From Natribaculum luteum (GTDB lineage: Archaea; Halobacteriota; Halobacteria; Halobacteriales; Natrialbaceae), in assembly GCF_023008545.1 (NCBI RefSeq), contig NZ_CP095397.1, positions 2,480,001-2,544,000 of the forward strand: DNA of 64,000 bases, in the 5' to 3' direction. Under the pieces are notes generated by a model. It was not told the origin of the DNA and did not search any database. It saw only the letters and a program-made list of their open reading frames with translations. The translations under genes and the position numbers were made by a program. Shown piece after piece: positions 1 through 7,872 of the stretch. Numbering within the stretch: position 1 is the first letter of the stretch; every line of letters starts with the position of its first letter.

Positions 1-720
1 CAGGATGTCGTCGCCGATCTGGAAGGCGATCGAGGTCAGTTCGGCGTACCTGGCGACGTGCGATTCGACGTCTGCGGGCTGGTCGGTGAGGATCGCTGCG
101 AGGCGGGCGACGATACGGCCGAGACAGCCGGTCTTGCAGGCGGACATCTCGAGGTACTGCTCGTGGCCCACCCTGACTTCACGTTCGTTGTGCCAGCAGA
201 TGTCCATCCCCTGGCCGAGGTGGGTCCGGTTGAGTTCGTAGGTAAGCATCTCGTAGGCGGCGAGACGCGTCTCCGGCGAGAGGCGTCCCGAATCGTGCGT
301 GAGAATCTTGAATGGCAGAAAGTACATCGCGTTCCCGGCGTTGAGTGCGACGTCTTTGCCGTAGACGTGGTGTAACGCCGGTTCGCCGCGCCGCATCGTC
401 GCTTCGTCTTCGACGTCGTCGACGATGATCGTCCCGTTGTGGAGGATCTCTGGAATGCACGCGTACGGAAGGTACGCTTCTGGATCTTCACCGAAGGCCT
501 CGACGAACACGAGAAAGAGCACGGCTCGCCAGCGTTTCCCACCGCGGTCGAGCAGATCCCAGATGGGTGCTGCGAGCGCGCGCTGGATACCGACTGGATC
601 GTACTCGTAGGTCGGCTCGCCGAAGAACGACTCGAGGTAGTCAGCGTCGACGTCTCGAGGAAGAAAGTCGGCGATCGCATCGTCTATCATCGGCCGCCAC
701 TCGGCAAGCGTCTCCCGCAT
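1..720 (-). CDS. Polyprenyl diphosphate synthase, C-terminus cut by window edge
   Basis: The frame opens at an ATG at 718-720 and runs without a stop to the window edge, so about 240 residues are visible and the C-terminus is missing. The protein belongs to the trans-polyprenyl synthetase family, which condenses isopentenyl diphosphate onto allylic diphosphates to make the isoprenoid chains of archaeal lipids and quinones. The first aspartate-rich motif DDVED lies near residue 100, followed by an arginine pair (MRRG), and the start of the second motif (QIGDD) is the last thing seen. The residues just before DDVED and the chain-length region do not settle the product length, so C20 geranylgeranyl or a longer chain are both possible. 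It is divergent from the small gene at 834. Family assignment is secure; the exact substrate is not. Confidence 0.88.
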   Translation of the reverse strand, partial: MRETLAEWRPMIDDAIADFLPRDVDADYLESFFGEPTYEYDPVGIQRALAAPIWDLLDRGGKRWRAVLFLVFVEAFGEDPEAYLPYACIPEILHNGTIIVDDVEDEATMRRGEPALHHVYGKDVALNAGNAMYFLPFKILTHDSGRLSPETRLAAYEMLTYELNRTHLGQGMDICWHNEREVRVGHEQYLEMSACKTGCLGRIVARLAAILTDQPADVESHVARYAELTSIAFQIGDDIL

Positions 721-781
721 ACCTATCACCGTGACGGAGCGCCGTGAAAAACTTTCAGTTCCGATTTTAGAACGCACAATT

Positions 782-791
782 GGTTTATCGT
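782..791 (+). promoter_or_regulatory. Likely TATA box of the MTH865-family gene
   Basis: The stretch around GTTTATC is an AT-rich island in GC-rich sequence about 45-50 bp before the ATG at 834. A GAGGAG ribosome-binding site at 825-830 suggests a short leader rather than a leaderless transcript. Confidence 0.4.
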
Positions 792-833
792 TGTTCCAGA
801 ACGCTTAACTCTCTCGGTCGGCCAGAGGAGATC

Positions 834-1088
834 ATGGCCGACGAAGACGAACTCCGTGAGCAGTTGACCGAAGCGTTCGAAGGCGCAGATTACCCGGTGC
901 AAAGCCAGATGGACCTCGTCCCCGCGCTCCCCGACGGGCCAGGGACGACGTTCGAGTCCGGCGACGTCAGTTTCACCGCGATGGAACTCGGCACCAGACT
1001 CTCGAGTCACCAGGAGTTCCCCTACGAGGACGTCGACTCGCTGGTCGACGACGTGATCGAGGGGCTGAAAGCCGAAGGCGAACTGTAG
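834..1088 (+). CDS. MTH865-family small protein
   Basis: This 84-residue acidic protein matches the MTH865 family, a small helical archaeal family with an EF-hand-like fold and no established biochemical role. The family pattern is visible as an N-terminal helix (ELREQLTEAF), a segment with PVQSQMDLVPALP, and a C-terminal VDDVIEGL helix. The ATG at 834 was chosen over an upstream alternative start at 780 because it has a GAGGAG ribosome-binding site four bases upstream and the extra N-terminus has no haloarchaeal character. It lies alone between the divergent prenyl synthase and the M28 peptidase. No cysteines, signal or membrane segment are present, so a soluble cytoplasmic protein is expected. 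Confidence 0.82.
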   Translation: MADEDELREQLTEAFEGADYPVQSQMDLVPALPDGPGTTFESGDVSFTAMELGTRLSSHQEFPYEDVDSLVDDVIEGLKAEGEL

Positions 1089-1223
1089 ACGGTCGGTTCG
1101 GCGATCGCGTACTGTCTCGCCGGAACTCGTTCTCGCAGTTGGATCGTACCGGATAGCAGCCTCGCCGCCCACAGCCGCCCTCGAGCCAGAACAGTTAGGC
1201 CACGTCGCCGCCACCGTCGAGAC

Positions 1224-2537
1224 ATGAGCAACTGGATCGGTGAGACGTTCACCAGCGACGTTGGCTGGACTCACTTGGAGACGCTCGTCGACGTCGGCAA
1301 CCGGATGGCCGGAAGCGAGGGCGAACGCGTCGCCGCCGAAGCGACCCGCGACGCGCTCGCCGACGTCGGCGCGCGCGACGCGCGCCTCGAGACGTTCGAG
1401 ATACAGGGCTGGACGCGCGGCGAGAGTTCGCTCTCGGCCGGCGACGAGTGCCTCGACTGTATCGCGCTTCCGCGGAGTCCGTCCGAGAGCGCCACCGCGC
1501 CGCTCGTCGACCTCGGCTACGGCCTCCCCGAGGACTTCGACGAGGCCGACCTCGAGGGGCGCATCGTCATGGTCAGAAGCGACGTTCCGTCGTACGCGGA
1601 CCGCTACGTCCACCGCCGAGAGAAGTACTACCACGCAGTCGAGGGCGGTGCCGTCGCGTTCGTCTACCGCAATCACGTCGAGGGCTGCCTCCCGCCGACC
1701 GGCAGCGTCGGCACCGACGAGGACCCGATCGGCGCGATCCCGGCCGTCGGCGTCTCGAGCGAGGTCGGTGCGCGCCTCGCCCGGCGATTCGAAGGCGACG
1801 ACGTCGAGGTGGCCGTCGAGGCCGACGCGTCCGGCCCGGCGGAGAGCCAGAACGTCCACGCGGAACTCGGCCCGGACACCGACGAGCGCGTGCTCGTCAC
1901 CAGCCACGTCGACGCCCACGACGTCGCCGAAGGCGCACTGGACAACGGTGCCGGCACCGCGACGGTCGTCGAGATCGCGAACGCCCTCGCCAGCCGCGAG
2001 GACGAACTCGACACTCGCGTGGAGTTCGTCGTCTACGGCGCGGAGGAAGTCGGACTCGTCGGCTCGAGTCACCACGCCGCGGTCGCCGACCACGACGAGA
2101 TCAAGGCGATCGTCAACAACGACGGCGTCGTCCGCGATCGGACCCTCTCGGTTCACACCCACGGCTTCGACGACCTCGAGGATGCCGTCGAAGGGGTCGC
2201 CGACCGGTACGGGCATCCCATCGAGACGATCCCGCGACTCAGTCCCCACAGCGACCACTGGCCGTTCGTCCAGTGGGGCGTCCCCGGAACCCACGTGATG
2301 AGCACCTCCGACGACGTCGGTCGCGGCTGGGGCCACACCGCCGCCGACACCCTGGACAAACTCGAGAAACGTGACCTCCGTGAGAGTGCGATCCTTCTGA
2401 CCGAACTCGTCGTCGCACTCGCCGGCGACGACGTCGAGATCGACCACAAAGAGCCGGCAGAGATCGCCGACGCGCTCGAGGCAGAAGATCTCGCGAGAGG
2501 CATGCAGATCACGGGCGACTGGCCCTACGACGAGTAG
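1224..2537 (+). CDS. M28-family zinc metallopeptidase
   Basis: This 437-residue protein is a co-catalytic zinc aminopeptidase of family M28. The five expected metal ligands are visible: H228 (TSHVDAH), D240 (ALDNGAG), the glutamate pair E274/E275 (YGAEEVG) for catalysis and binding, D300 (NNDG) and H371 (WGHTAADT). A PA-like insert of about residues 95-200 sits before the catalytic core, as in many M28 enzymes. There is no signal peptide or membrane anchor, so a cytoplasmic peptidase is the simplest reading. The start is the first ATG after a short gap and gives the usual M28 N-terminal helix. Substrate preference cannot be read from sequence. It is followed after about 40 bp by the NAD-kinase-like gene in the same direction. 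Confidence 0.93.
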   Translation: MSNWIGETFTSDVGWTHLETLVDVGNRMAGSEGERVAAEATRDALADVGARDARLETFEIQGWTRGESSLSAGDECLDCIALPRSPSESATAPLVDLGYGLPEDFDEADLEGRIVMVRSDVPSYADRYVHRREKYYHAVEGGAVAFVYRNHVEGCLPPTGSVGTDEDPIGAIPAVGVSSEVGARLARRFEGDDVEVAVEADASGPAESQNVHAELGPDTDERVLVTSHVDAHDVAEGALDNGAGTATVVEIANALASREDELDTRVEFVVYGAEEVGLVGSSHHAAVADHDEIKAIVNNDGVVRDRTLSVHTHGFDDLEDAVEGVADRYGHPIETIPRLSPHSDHWPFVQWGVPGTHVMSTSDDVGRGWGHTAADTLDKLEKRDLRESAILLTELVVALAGDDVEIDHKEPAEIADALEAEDLARGMQITGDWPYDE

Positions 2538-2578
2538 ACATCCGCACGCTTTTGGTCGGTGCCCGGGAAGTGAGCGAC

Positions 2579-3391
2579 ATGACCTCCGCCGAGTGGACGC
2601 CGGACGACGACCCGCTCGTCGGCATCGTCGACGAGGAGGGATGTGTTGTTTCGGGTGAGCGTGCCGACCTGGTGGCTGACCTCGAGACGGTCGTCGCCGA
2701 CGCCGGCGGGGACGTCGTCTGTGGGCCGATCGATCGGCTCACAGAGCGGGAGCCGTCCGTGCTCGTCGCCGTCGGCGAACCGGCGCTGCTCGCGGCCGTC
2801 CGCGCAGAGACGACCGTTCCCGTTCTCCCCGTCGACGCCGGCCGCGGCATTCGGTCGGTTCCCTCCTCGCGACTCGCTGCAGCGGTCCGGACCGTCCTCG
2901 ACGGCGAGAGTCACCGACGACAGTGGCCAGTGCTCGATGTCGCCGTCGACGGTGACGGTCGATACCGGGCACTGTTCGACGTCACGCTCGTGACCGACGA
3001 ACCCGCACGCATCTCGGAGTTCGGCGTTCGAAGTCGCGACCGGGAGGTTGCGCAGTTCCGGGCCGACGGCGTCGTCGTCGCCACGCCCGCTGGAAGCCAT
3101 GGGTACGCGGACGCCGCAGGCGGGCCTCTGCTCTCACCCGCGATCGACGGCGTCGCCGTCGTCCCTATCAGCCCGTTCGTCACGCAAACGCGGCACTGGG
3201 TCTTGCCGGACGACGACCTCTACCTCTCGGTCGAACGCGAGGAAGGCCCCGTCGCGCTCTGTATCGACGACGACGCAGTCGCGACGATCACTCCCGACTC
3301 GACGGTTGTGATCGCCGCGAGCGGATCACTCTCGACACTCGTCGTTCCAGACGGCCGTGGCTACTTTGGATCTCCGGACTCGTCGGCCTGA
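2579..3391 (+). CDS. Degenerate NAD-kinase-like protein
   Basis: This 270-residue protein keeps the C-terminal half of an ATP-NAD kinase: a TDE turn where the family has NE, then DGVVVATPAGSHGYADAAGG, which follows the family DG-STPTGSTAYS-SAGGP pattern, and VVPISPF. The N-terminal catalytic loop GGDGT is replaced by VGEPAL near residue 65, so the aspartate that helps phosphate transfer is absent. I infer a paralogue with altered or lost kinase activity, perhaps an NAD(P)-binding regulator. The ATG at 2579 is preferred over an in-frame upstream start at 2552 because the conserved fold begins close after it. It lies 41 bp behind the M28 peptidase and may share its transcript. Family relationship is firm; activity is doubtful. 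Confidence 0.8.
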   Translation: MTSAEWTPDDDPLVGIVDEEGCVVSGERADLVADLETVVADAGGDVVCGPIDRLTEREPSVLVAVGEPALLAAVRAETTVPVLPVDAGRGIRSVPSSRLAAAVRTVLDGESHRRQWPVLDVAVDGDGRYRALFDVTLVTDEPARISEFGVRSRDREVAQFRADGVVVATPAGSHGYADAAGGPLLSPAIDGVAVVPISPFVTQTRHWVLPDDDLYLSVEREEGPVALCIDDDAVATITPDSTVVIAASGSLSTLVVPDGRGYFGSPDSSA

Positions 3392-3463
3392 CCGTCTACC
3401 GACACCGGCCATCGCTCGGCGTCATTGGAAAAACTCTAATGGTCGAACGACCGACGTTGAACT

Positions 3464-3919
3464 ATGATCACAGCTTCGCTGCTCGGACCGGTCGACATCC
3501 TCGCACAGGAGGTGGTCTCCGGCGTCGCGATCATCGAGTTCGTCCTGCTCGGACTCGTGATAATCAACCTCGCCGCACGCATGATTGCACACCGCGGCTA
3601 CGTCAACGCCGCACGCGAAGACGGTGCTGACGGTGTCTCTCGGAGCCTCTTCCTCGAGGCCACGGACGTGCTGATCGTCCTCGGTGGATTCTACTACGCC
3701 ACCGTCCACCTCCACGGCGGCGTCGTCTTCGCGACGCTCGCGGTCGGGATGTTCATCACCGACTTCTTCGAGTTCGAAGCTCGCCTCGTCGAGGCTCGCA
3801 AGGACGCCCCGCTCGAGCGGCCGAAGGCTGCGCTCTTTGCGTCCGCGCTCGTCTTCCTGTACATCGCGTACCAGTCGCTTTTCTTCATCATCAAGCCGCT
3901 CTGGGACGCGGTCATCTAG
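3464..3919 (+). CDS. Haloarchaeal membrane protein (DUF7313-like)
   Basis: This 151-residue protein has about four hydrophobic segments: residues 13-35 (VVSGVAIIEFVLLGLVII), 67-85, 88-105 and 122-142. An amphipathic cytoplasmic stretch containing ARMIAHRGYVNAAREDG follows the first segment. I recall this as a haloarchaeal family conserved beside the cytochrome bc locus (DUF7313), but the number is from memory. No catalytic or metal motif stands out; one histidine pair (TVHLHGG) lies inside a membrane segment. It points toward the leftward cytochrome operon and is separated from it by about 520 bp with no convincing gene. Function unknown. Confidence 0.8.
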   Translation: MITASLLGPVDILAQEVVSGVAIIEFVLLGLVIINLAARMIAHRGYVNAAREDGADGVSRSLFLEATDVLIVLGGFYYATVHLHGGVVFATLAVGMFITDFFEFEARLVEARKDAPLERPKAALFASALVFLYIAYQSLFFIIKPLWDAVI

Positions 3920-4439
3920 CTGGCTACCAGCCGGCCAGTCTTCGCCCGACGATCCGACCAGAGCCGATACCACCGACCGCTCCAGTCGCCATCGGTCAGT
4001 GCGGCCGAGTACGGCCCGGAGCAGCTTTCTCTCCGTTCTCTTCGGGCCGGCTCCCTCCCATCTCGTAACTCGAGTGTGACGCGACGCCACCGATGTCGAT
4101 CGGTCGTCGTCATCGACTTCGAGTCGGCGGTCCGACGTGGCTGCCAGCGACGGCGGTTCGACGTACGGGGGCTGCCCTCGACAACGATCGCGACCCGGCC
4201 GGCGGTTGCTCCGGGAAACAGTTACAGCAGGCGTTATGAAACGATTCACACCTCCCGCCGAAGCGGTCGAGGTCGGCGATCGCCCACCGGCGGTGGACGC
4301 CGTATCACGAGAGGTGACTGTCGACTGGGTCAGCAGATGCGCGAGTCGCTACATGCATCGGTCGACACGGGTGCAGCGCAGTGGCCCCTACTCGAGGGGA
4401 AGAAAAACGGGAAAATCGGCGCGGCAGTTCGTCGACGGT
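3920..4439. other. Intergenic region without a convincing gene
   Basis: This 520-bp gap lies between two convergent units. Several frames are open but their products are rich in Arg, Ser and Thr, unlike the acidic proteins around them. The only stretch with native-looking composition starts at an ATG at 4236 (MKRFTPPAEAVEVGDRPP) and loses that character after about 35 codons, so it may be a decayed gene start or chance. I see no tRNA or strong terminator hairpin. Confidence 0.5.
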
Positions 4440-4703
4440 TCAGTTCGAACTCGCGTAGTACTTTCGGGCTCGCCGGCTCGCTGGGATGACGACCCAGAAG
4501 GTCGTCGCGCCGAGGAGCGCGAAGTAGAGCGCCGCCTCCTTGACGAGGAGTGCCATGGACACGTACGTGCCGGGATCTTCCGGATTCGCACCGATTAGCT
4601 GGGTACCGTAGAAGTCCGGGGTGTTGTACCACGCCGCGAACGTCATCCACACCAGGAGCCCGCCGGTGAGAATGGCGAACCCTTTGATGAATTCGTCAGC
4701 CAT
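4440..4703 (-). CDS. Small membrane subunit of the bc-complex operon (DUF7314-like)
   Basis: This 87-residue protein has two hydrophobic segments, about residues 8-25 (FAILTGGLLVWMTFAAW) and 47-73 (MALLVKEAALYFALLGATTFWVVI), ending in a short basic tail. It is the last gene of the leftward cytochrome operon, and its start overlaps the end of the preceding gene by 8 bp, which suggests translational coupling. No redox-cofactor motif is present. Its fixed place in the operon points to an accessory subunit of the quinol-oxidising complex; that is inference. The family is known to me only as an uncharacterised haloarchaeal one (DUF7314, number from memory). Confidence 0.83.
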   Translation of the reverse strand: MADEFIKGFAILTGGLLVWMTFAAWYNTPDFYGTQLIGANPEDPGTYVSMALLVKEAALYFALLGATTFWVVIPASRRARKYYASSN

Positions 4704-5031
4704 TGTCGGAATGTTCGTCGGTGTCGTCTTTAGCGTTTCCCATTCCAGCGGTCTGGAACCTCGTCGAGAACGCGTACGTCAGCGCGCCAAACGCGATCAT
4801 TCCGATTCCGAGGAGCGCGAAGCCGATGCTTACGTCGGAGACGTCCGCCTGTGCGCTGTCGGTTGCGACATCGAGGACGATGAAGCCGCCGAGGATGCCT
4901 GCGACGGCGATGAGCGTCGAGAAAACGGTGATCGTCTTGTAGAGTCGCAGTGGAACGACGACCTCTCGTCGTTCCGACGCACCCGACCTTTCATCGCCGC
5001 CGGGTTCGTCGGGTGCGTCGCGTTGGGACAT
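4696..5031 (-). CDS. Small membrane subunit of the bc-complex operon (DUF7315-like)
   Basis: This 111-residue protein has a charged N-terminal region of about 25 residues rich in Asp, Glu and Arg, then two hydrophobic segments at about residues 30-52 (YKTITVFSTLIAVAGILGGF) and 68-90 (IGFALLGIGMIAFGALTYAF), and a short acidic C-terminal tail. It starts three bases after the end of the cytochrome b C-terminal gene and overlaps the following gene, so the three are likely co-translated. It carries no recognisable cofactor-binding motif. Probable accessory subunit of the same complex, by operon context. I recall it as DUF7315. Confidence 0.83.
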   Translation of the reverse strand: MSQRDAPDEPGGDERSGASERREVVVPLRLYKTITVFSTLIAVAGILGGFIVLDVATDSAQADVSDVSIGFALLGIGMIAFGALTYAFSTRFQTAGMGNAKDDTDEHSDNG

Positions 5032-5034
5032 CAG

Positions 5035-5790
5035 CTATCGTGGTGGCCGAAGCCGGTAGTACCGGCGGTTGAGGTCGTACATGTAGCCTTCGCGCATCGT
5101 CTTCAAGACGGCGTAGGTGATCGTCGCGGCCACGAACGGCAGCAGGAAGGTCAGATCGAACAGCAGGTGCGGTTCGATCGGGACCAGGTTCTTGACTGCG
5201 AGCGTGCTGACCGTGAACGCGAACACGACGCCGCCGACGCCGATCGCCGCCCAGAGGGGCTGTTCGACCGGTCGGCGAGCGCTCCCCTTGTTCAGGAAGG
5301 GGACGATCGCGATCGCTCCGACGACGACCACGTTAGCGAGGACGCCGTACAGCGGGTCCGACAGCAGCTTGTTCCCGCCGAGGATCGATAGCTCGGGGTT
5401 GAGCGGACCGAGCTTCAGGAGGCCGAACGACCAGTAGAGATACCAGTCGGGCAGGATGACCTCCGGCGTCTGCGCCGGGTTCGCCGGGTCGCCGAGGTGT
5501 GGCGGCAACATCGACGACAGGAACAGGATCATCCCCGTGAAGAAACTCGCAAGCGAGAGGTTGCGAATCGTCTCGTGGGGCCACGCCGGGAAGCCGAGCA
5601 CGTCTCGTTCGACGTAACTCGACTCCTGGCGGAGGTCCTGATCCTCGCGACGGGCGCGCTCGAAGTACTCGTAGGTGAGCCTCGAGAGGCCCGTCGTTCG
5701 TTCTTTTCGCTCACGCCAGGTCGGAACCTCGTCGTCTGGCGCGACGATACCTGGACCGCTTCCGTCGGTTTGGGGTTCGTTGTCGCTCAT
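5035..5790 (-). CDS. Cytochrome b C-terminal half (subunit-IV-like) of a bc-type complex
   Basis: This 251-residue protein is the C-terminal part of a split cytochrome b, equivalent to subunit IV of b6f. After a soluble acidic N-terminus of about 70 residues come the ef-loop region LPPHLGDPANPAQTP and the quinol-oxidation (Qo) motif PDWY at residues 114-117, where PEWY is the usual form; the conservative Glu-to-Asp change is worth noting. Three to four membrane segments follow (near 134-160, 178-198, 208-232). It starts four bases after the stop of the N-terminal cytochrome b gene. In the complex it completes the Qo site, which lies near the outer membrane face and delivers electrons to the Rieske cluster and the b hemes. 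Confidence 0.92.
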   Translation of the reverse strand: MSDNEPQTDGSGPGIVAPDDEVPTWRERKERTTGLSRLTYEYFERARREDQDLRQESSYVERDVLGFPAWPHETIRNLSLASFFTGMILFLSSMLPPHLGDPANPAQTPEVILPDWYLYWSFGLLKLGPLNPELSILGGNKLLSDPLYGVLANVVVVGAIAIVPFLNKGSARRPVEQPLWAAIGVGGVVFAFTVSTLAVKNLVPIEPHLLFDLTFLLPFVAATITYAVLKTMREGYMYDLNRRYYRLRPPR

Positions 5791-5794
5791 TGTA

Positions 5795-6592
5795 CTAGTG
5801 TGGTTCCGCGATGCCCTGCATCCAGACGATCGCGATGTGGATGGCGATCAGTGCCGTCACCACGAACGGGAGGACGAACACGTGCAAGATATACATCCGT
5901 TGTAGCGTCGGCTGACCGAGGCTGAAGCCACCGAACAGTAACTGGGCACCCCACTCGCCGACGATCGGGACCGCGAGTGCCATCTCGACGCCGATCTGTC
6001 CCGCCCAGAACGCGAGCTGGTTCCACGGGAGCAGGTAGCCGGTGTATCCGAACACCATCGTCAGCGAGAGCAGGATGATGCCGATGAGCCAGTTGACCTC
6101 GCGGGGTTCCTTGTACGCGCCCGTGAAGTAGACGCGGAGCATGTGCAGGAACACCGCTGCCGTCATCACCTGTGCGGACCAGCGGTGGATACTCCTGAGC
6201 ATGAACCCGAAGTTGAGGTCTTTGATGATGGCCACGAGCTGGACGTATGCCTCCGGATCGCCCTGGCCGGCCGTCGACGGCGCGTAGTAGAACCCCAGGA
6301 GGGCTCCCGTAAGCGCCGCGACGATGTACGCGATGACCGAGAACGATCCGAGCGCGTACAGCGGATACCAGTACCAGAACTTGTTGTCGAGGTTGTACTG
6401 CTCCGTGTGGCTCTTTGGCATCTGGAGGTTGACCTTGTAGTACATGTCCTCCATGAGTTCCAGATAATCGACGATCCGGAACCGCTTGTCGAGCCACATC
6501 AGCGACTTGAGGTACGTCGTCTCGACTGCCGAGAGGTCTTTCTCCTCGAGCCACGCGCCGTGGTCGTGTTCGTCTTTACGCTCGAGACTCAT
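5795..6592 (-). CDS. Cytochrome b N-terminal half (b6-type), diheme subunit
   Basis: This 265-residue protein is the heme-carrying half of a split cytochrome b. The four axial histidines are H136 (RSIHRWSA), H150 (VFLHMLRV), H237 (YILHVFVL) and H252 (IAIHIAIV). The spacings of 14 and 15 residues are those of cytochrome b6 rather than of mitochondrial cytochrome b (14 and 14). An unusually long N-terminal extension of about 75 residues precedes the first membrane segment. The last base of its ATG is shared with the Rieske stop codon (TAATG), so translation is coupled. It passes electrons across the membrane from the quinol site; menaquinol is the expected donor in haloarchaea. Confidence 0.94.
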   Translation of the reverse strand: MSLERKDEHDHGAWLEEKDLSAVETTYLKSLMWLDKRFRIVDYLELMEDMYYKVNLQMPKSHTEQYNLDNKFWYWYPLYALGSFSVIAYIVAALTGALLGFYYAPSTAGQGDPEAYVQLVAIIKDLNFGFMLRSIHRWSAQVMTAAVFLHMLRVYFTGAYKEPREVNWLIGIILLSLTMVFGYTGYLLPWNQLAFWAGQIGVEMALAVPIVGEWGAQLLFGGFSLGQPTLQRMYILHVFVLPFVVTALIAIHIAIVWMQGIAEPH

Positions 6593-7458
6593 TATTCGTC
6601 GTCCTCCGGTTCTGGTCGGGGTAGCGACACGAATCGGTCCTGGATGACCGTGAACGGGTCGTACACCGACTGGTGGCAGTTACAGTAGATTTTGTTCTCG
6701 GCGTTGTAACTTGTGGACTCGCCCAGGCGCTTGTATCCCGGCACGCAACAGAAGTGCGTACACTTGTTAACGTAGGCGATGAAGCCGTCGGGACACGTCG
6801 CACTCAACCACTCGTCGTCCTGGGTGGCTTCTTCGATCTGCGTGCTTCGAAGGATCACGACCGGGATCGTCTCTTCCGGCGGGACGTCCTGGGACCGCCA
6901 GGTGCCGGTCGCAGGTTTGCCGACGCCGGAGTCGCCGACGTCGTTGCCCCAGGTTTCGTAGTCCGCGAAGTCGTCGACGTGGATCTTGTCGCCGCCTTCG
7001 ATCTCTTCCATCCAGGGGTAGTCGCTCGTCGGCGGCGCCTGCGGGTACCGGAAGTACGCGTCCTGACCGTCCGCGTCGGGTCTGATTCCTTCGAACGTCT
7101 GGAGCCCGCAGTACTGGAACCACTCGGTGGAGTACTCGAAGCCGGCGATTTCGGTTCTCGCGACGGCAACTTCGGCCCCACCCTGCTCGACCGTTTCGGG
7201 TTCGGGCCAGACGCCCATGAGGTAGCCTTCGTCGTCGATTTCGACCGGGATCTGTGGCAGTCCACGCGGTGCGGGCCCGGATTCTCGCACTGCGCCACGG
7301 TACTGCATCAGACCACCGCCACCGCCAGACGGCGTGGTCGCCATGGACACGCTCCCAGCGCCGACGGTGAGCACGCCCGAGAGGGCGGCACCGCCGACAA
7401 CTCCTTTGACGAAGCGACGTCGATCCGATTCGACCGGGTATTTGTCGTCGTTTGCCAT
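6592..7458 (-). CDS. Rieske iron-sulfur protein of the bc-type complex, variant cluster boxes
   Basis: This 288-residue protein carries a Tat-like N-terminus (RRRFVKG at 13-19, then a hydrophobic stretch to about residue 40) that probably stays as a membrane anchor. The 2Fe-2S ligands are in two boxes near the C-terminus: box I CTHFCC (C233, H235, C238) and box II CNCHQS (C259, C261, H262). By homology C233, H235, C259 and H262 bind the cluster and C238 with C261 form the disulfide. Box I has an extra cysteine (C237) at the usual Gly, and box II has Asn and Gln in place of Pro and Gly. A long insert of about residues 60-220 precedes the fold. It sits between DUF7318-like and cytochrome b genes with 1-3 bp contacts. 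Confidence 0.93.
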   Translation of the reverse strand: MANDDKYPVESDRRRFVKGVVGGAALSGVLTVGAGSVSMATTPSGGGGGLMQYRGAVRESGPAPRGLPQIPVEIDDEGYLMGVWPEPETVEQGGAEVAVARTEIAGFEYSTEWFQYCGLQTFEGIRPDADGQDAYFRYPQAPPTSDYPWMEEIEGGDKIHVDDFADYETWGNDVGDSGVGKPATGTWRSQDVPPEETIPVVILRSTQIEEATQDDEWLSATCPDGFIAYVNKCTHFCCVPGYKRLGESTSYNAENKIYCNCHQSVYDPFTVIQDRFVSLPRPEPEDDE

Positions 7459-7461
7459 AGA

Positions 7462-7869
7462 TTATCGTTTGTAGTAGGGGTAAACTGCTCGTTTGATTGT
7501 GTCCCAGAAGCCGCCGGTTCCGCCGGCCAGCGACGTACCGTCTGCGTCCTCCTCGCGGACGTAGAGGTCTTCCCACTTCCGACGGCGCTTCTTGACGATC
7601 ATGACGTCCGGCAAGAACTCCTTGCGGTACAGCAGGAGGATGAATCCGAGGTTGACGAAGATCGCCGTGAGGAGGAAGCCGAGGACCGTGTTCCCGGTCC
7701 CGCCGTCGGTACCGGCGATTCCCCAGTTCTCCGACAGTCCGTAGACGAACATGGCGACGAAGACGATCTGGACGAACGTCAGCAAGACGATCGCGATCGC
7801 CGCCGCCGTACTTTCTCTGGGCGGTTCGTATCGGTGAATGTCTCCGTAGGTACTTCCTGACGAGGACAT
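7462..7869 (-). CDS. Membrane protein of the bc-complex operon (DUF7318-like)
   Basis: This 135-residue protein has two hydrophobic segments, about residues 20-44 (STAAAIAIVLLTFVQIVFVAMFVYG) and 58-80 (NTVLGFLLTAIFVNLGFILLLY, near the middle), followed by a basic cluster (VKKRRRKWEDL) and a C-terminal YPYYKR tail. Positive charges place the C-terminus in the cytoplasm. It lies three bases after the halocyanin stop and three before the Rieske start. No metal or heme ligand pattern is visible. Constant association with the halocyanin and Rieske genes suggests a structural subunit or assembly factor; no function has been shown to my knowledge. Confidence 0.85.
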   Translation of the reverse strand: MSSSGSTYGDIHRYEPPRESTAAAIAIVLLTFVQIVFVAMFVYGLSENWGIAGTDGGTGNTVLGFLLTAIFVNLGFILLLYRKEFLPDVMIVKKRRRKWEDLYVREEDADGTSLAGGTGGFWDTIKRAVYPYYKR

Positions 7870-7872
7870 GTG

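Noticed and set aside
726-2447. A 573-codon open frame on the minus strand
   Set aside because: It lies opposite the M28 peptidase and MTH865 genes. GC-rich codon bias of those genes leaves the opposite strand open; it has no family motifs, whereas the rightward genes do.
4236-4400. Possible gene start with native composition (MKRFTPPAEAVEVGD)
   Set aside because: Only about 35 codons look like haloarchaeal protein, after which the frame becomes Arg/Ser-rich. Could be a decayed gene but the evidence is too thin.
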